NCBI GenBank assembly: GCA_964572845.1
Contig: CAZNFX010000009.1
Location: forward strand, 62,001-126,000
Reading direction: 5' to 3'
Length of the DNA stretch: 64,000 nt
Origin: Bin55 sp964572845
GTDB lineage: Bacteria; Pseudomonadota; Gammaproteobacteria; Pseudomonadales; Azotimanducaceae
A program made the translations under genes and the position numbers. Below the pieces are notes generated by a model. That model was not told the origin of the DNA. It worked only from the letters and a program-made list of their open reading frames with translations, and did not search any database. Below are positions 62,651 to 64,000 of the stretch, one piece after another (the stretch's first letter is position 1; the number at the start of each line of letters is the position of its first letter).

Positions 62651-63628
62651 CTAAGCGCTTACTTTGGCGAAATCTGCGATCGCTTCTTTGTATATGTACT
62701 GGCAGAGTGATCTTGTGTTTGGATGAAGTTCAGGACGTGAAGTTGCCCAACCTATCGATGCCAAACTCCTCACAGCATGAAACACCTCGATCATGTCTAT
62801 TTCGCGTTGACCAATGGAACGAATTTCGGTATACCCTTCCAGCAATGACGACTTGGCTTCCACATAGCCCGCATCGTCCTTCATTTGATGCAAAGCTACT
62901 GCCAAGTCGTATGCATGCCAACCAAAACCGGAGTCGTCAAAGTCGATTATGTGTAGTCGGGTTCCCTGAACGATAACGTTGTGTGGGTGTAGATCTGCAT
63001 GAATCAGACTGAAATTGAAGGGTGTTCTTTCGTAGGCAGACAGAATCTCGCTAACAGCTTGTCGAATTGAGGAAAGTTCGTTCTGCTGAGTCGCGTCGAG
63101 CTGATTCGATTCCCAGAATCGACCCCAAAACGGCTCGTCGCCAACAAACCCATCCGTATCGAGTGCATGCCGCGAGAATCCAATTGGAATCGACCAATTG
63201 ACCGCTTGGTTATGCAACTGGGCGACTAGACGTCCGAGCCGACGATAGGAATCTATGGTAGAAGCCGATTTTCCATCACCGAGAGAAACGTTGCCGAGCT
63301 CCTCGCCCTCTACCCATTCCAACAATCCAGCAAACCTCTCTCCATCTGGACACTCGACTGTGGCGTAGCGTTGTCCGGTTTTGGTACGTACGGCGACAGG
63401 AACATCCAATCCTGCCTCGATCAATGCTTCTGTCCAAAGTTGCTCGGAAACAAGCTCGTCGTGGCTGTGGTATGTGGGTCGATGTAGCCGCAATACATAC
63501 GACTTCCCAGGTCGTGCTTCGACGCGGAATGAGATGTTTTCCGAATGGGAAACAAAGGTAACTTTGTGGTCCTTTACAGGAAAACTTTGCAGTGCGGCGC
63601 ACGCCGCAGCGTGAAATTTCGAATCCAT
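62651..63628 (-). CDS. APH-fold phosphotransferase (homoserine kinase II-like)
   Basis: A 325-residue kinase of the aminoglycoside phosphotransferase fold. YVLRLHRPTY holds the ATP-lysine region (here Arg-rich), FSLIHADLHPHNVI is the catalytic loop (Asp), and LHIIDFDDSGFGWHAYDLAVAL the metal-binding Asp. No signal or membrane segment. It is probably a small-molecule kinase; genes of this type often sit next to a class III aminotransferase, as here 31 bp apart on the same strand. Substrate unknown. ATG 63628 is chosen. Confidence 0.82.
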   Translation of the reverse strand: MDSKFHAAACAALQSFPVKDHKVTFVSHSENISFRVEARPGKSYVLRLHRPTYHSHDELVSEQLWTEALIEAGLDVPVAVRTKTGQRYATVECPDGERFAGLLEWVEGEELGNVSLGDGKSASTIDSYRRLGRLVAQLHNQAVNWSIPIGFSRHALDTDGFVGDEPFWGRFWESNQLDATQQNELSSIRQAVSEILSAYERTPFNFSLIHADLHPHNVIVQGTRLHIIDFDDSGFGWHAYDLAVALHQMKDDAGYVEAKSSLLEGYTEIRSIGQREIDMIEVFHAVRSLASIGWATSRPELHPNTRSLCQYIYKEAIADFAKVSA

Positions 63629-63659
63629 AGCCTAAATTGTCGCGGAGTGTTGAGCGCGA

Positions 63660-64000
63660 CTATACGAGCAGCTTGCAAGTCGCAACGAAGTCTGTTGCAT
63701 CCTGCTTGTTGAACACCAAGGGCGGCCGCAGCTTCAGTACATTGCCAAACTTTCCCGCAGCTCCTATGAGGTAGCGTTCGTGCTTAAGCTTTTCGACCAA
63801 TTCAAGAGCACCCTTGCGGTCCGGTTCTTTCGTAGACTGATCCTTTACCCACTCGATTGCTATGAATAGGCCGCGACCTCTCACTTGACCAACCGAGGGA
63901 TGGTCACGAAGTAACGCTGACAATTGTTCTTTGAGCCAGCCGCCAACATTTGCCGAATTCTCGGCTAGTTTTTCTGAATTCAAGACATCCATTACCGCAT
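63660..64000 (-). CDS. class III aminotransferase, C-terminal part (5' end beyond the window)
   Basis: A frame open through the window edge (no stop before base 64000) ending at 63660; about 112 residues visible. VLNSEKLAENSANVGGWLKEQL, HPSVGQVRGRGLFIAIEWVKD and LIGAAGKFGNVLKLRPPLVF are the C-terminal domain of PLP-dependent class III (acetylornithine/4-aminobutyrate-type) aminotransferases; GRGLFIAIEW and the LKLRPPL block are diagnostic. The PLP lysine lies upstream of the window. It precedes the APH kinase on the same strand and may form an operon with it. Substrate unknown. Confidence 0.82.
   Translation of the reverse strand, partial: AVMDVLNSEKLAENSANVGGWLKEQLSALLRDHPSVGQVRGRGLFIAIEWVKDQSTKEPDRKGALELVEKLKHERYLIGAAGKFGNVLKLRPPLVFNKQDATDFVATCKLLV

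Noticed and set aside
1..64000. CRISPR arrays, insertion sequences, prophage, rRNA or tRNA genes
   Set aside because: No repeat-spacer pattern, transposase, integrase, phage structural gene or RNA-gene signature was recognised by reading; a covariance-model scan was not possible.

Overview
The window is chromosomal DNA of a gammaproteobacterium. GC is moderate and roughly even by eye (not computed), and genes are densely packed. The best taxonomic evidence is gene order: a long-form GAPDH, mfd, a CsiV-like gene, S-methyl-5'-thioinosine phosphorylase, lexA and topA lie together here much as they do around PA3001-PA3011 of Pseudomonas aeruginosa. The LexA recognition helix is also close to that of E. 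coli. The species is unknown. No rRNA, tRNA, CRISPR array, insertion sequence or prophage was recognised.

Layout. 1-5.3 kb: cut-off DUF481 envelope gene, DUF815 ATPase, PutP-type symporter, small anchored protein, GAPDH. 5.5-12.8 kb: a three-domain PEP-synthase/rifampicin-phosphotransferase-like enzyme, and a translationally coupled 2-oxoacid:ferredoxin oxidoreductase operon with a GltD/ferredoxin partner. 13.3-23.8 kb: mfd, csiV, a purine-salvage operon (mscS-hpt-mtip), lexA with a recognisable promoter and operator, topA. 24-35 kb: mostly housekeeping genes (usp, slt, tatD, glutaredoxin-like, outer-membrane barrel, GNAT, S9 peptidase, ddl, amt, pyrD). 35.3-42.2 kb: a complete MoxR/Bat aerotolerance-type operon. 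42.3-51 kb: a plus-strand run with ppk2, vsr, a luciferase-like oxidoreductase, an N-acyl-D-amino-acid deacylase, an aldo/keto reductase, folE, a metallophosphoesterase, a PrdB-like selenoprotein and an SDR. 51-64 kb: pepN, small genes, xdhC-mocA, an orphan ArdC-like gene, a nuclease/phosphatase-fold protein, nadK, a zinc-ribbon protein, phenylalanine hydroxylase, an NhaC antiporter, an APH-fold kinase and the 3' end of a class III aminotransferase.

The most notable feature is at 49240-50097. Two adjacent open frames lie in the same reading frame, separated only by one TGA (49711-49713). The join reads VPL-TGA-PVCHQ, a U-x-x-C redox motif in a glycine/sarcosine/betaine/D-proline reductase (PrdB-like) family protein. 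Starting 10 nt past the TGA is a perfect 7-bp hairpin whose loop begins 17 nt after the TGA and has G as its second base, which fits the bacterial SECIS description. I read it as one 285-residue selenoprotein with Sec at residue 158. No selA, selB, selC or selD gene lies in the window, so the claim predicts them elsewhere in the genome.

Many neighbours overlap at stop/start (ATGA or GTGA) and three convergent pairs overlap at their 3' ends, so the genome is compact. Several genes use TTG or GTG starts, and start choices are noted entry by entry.
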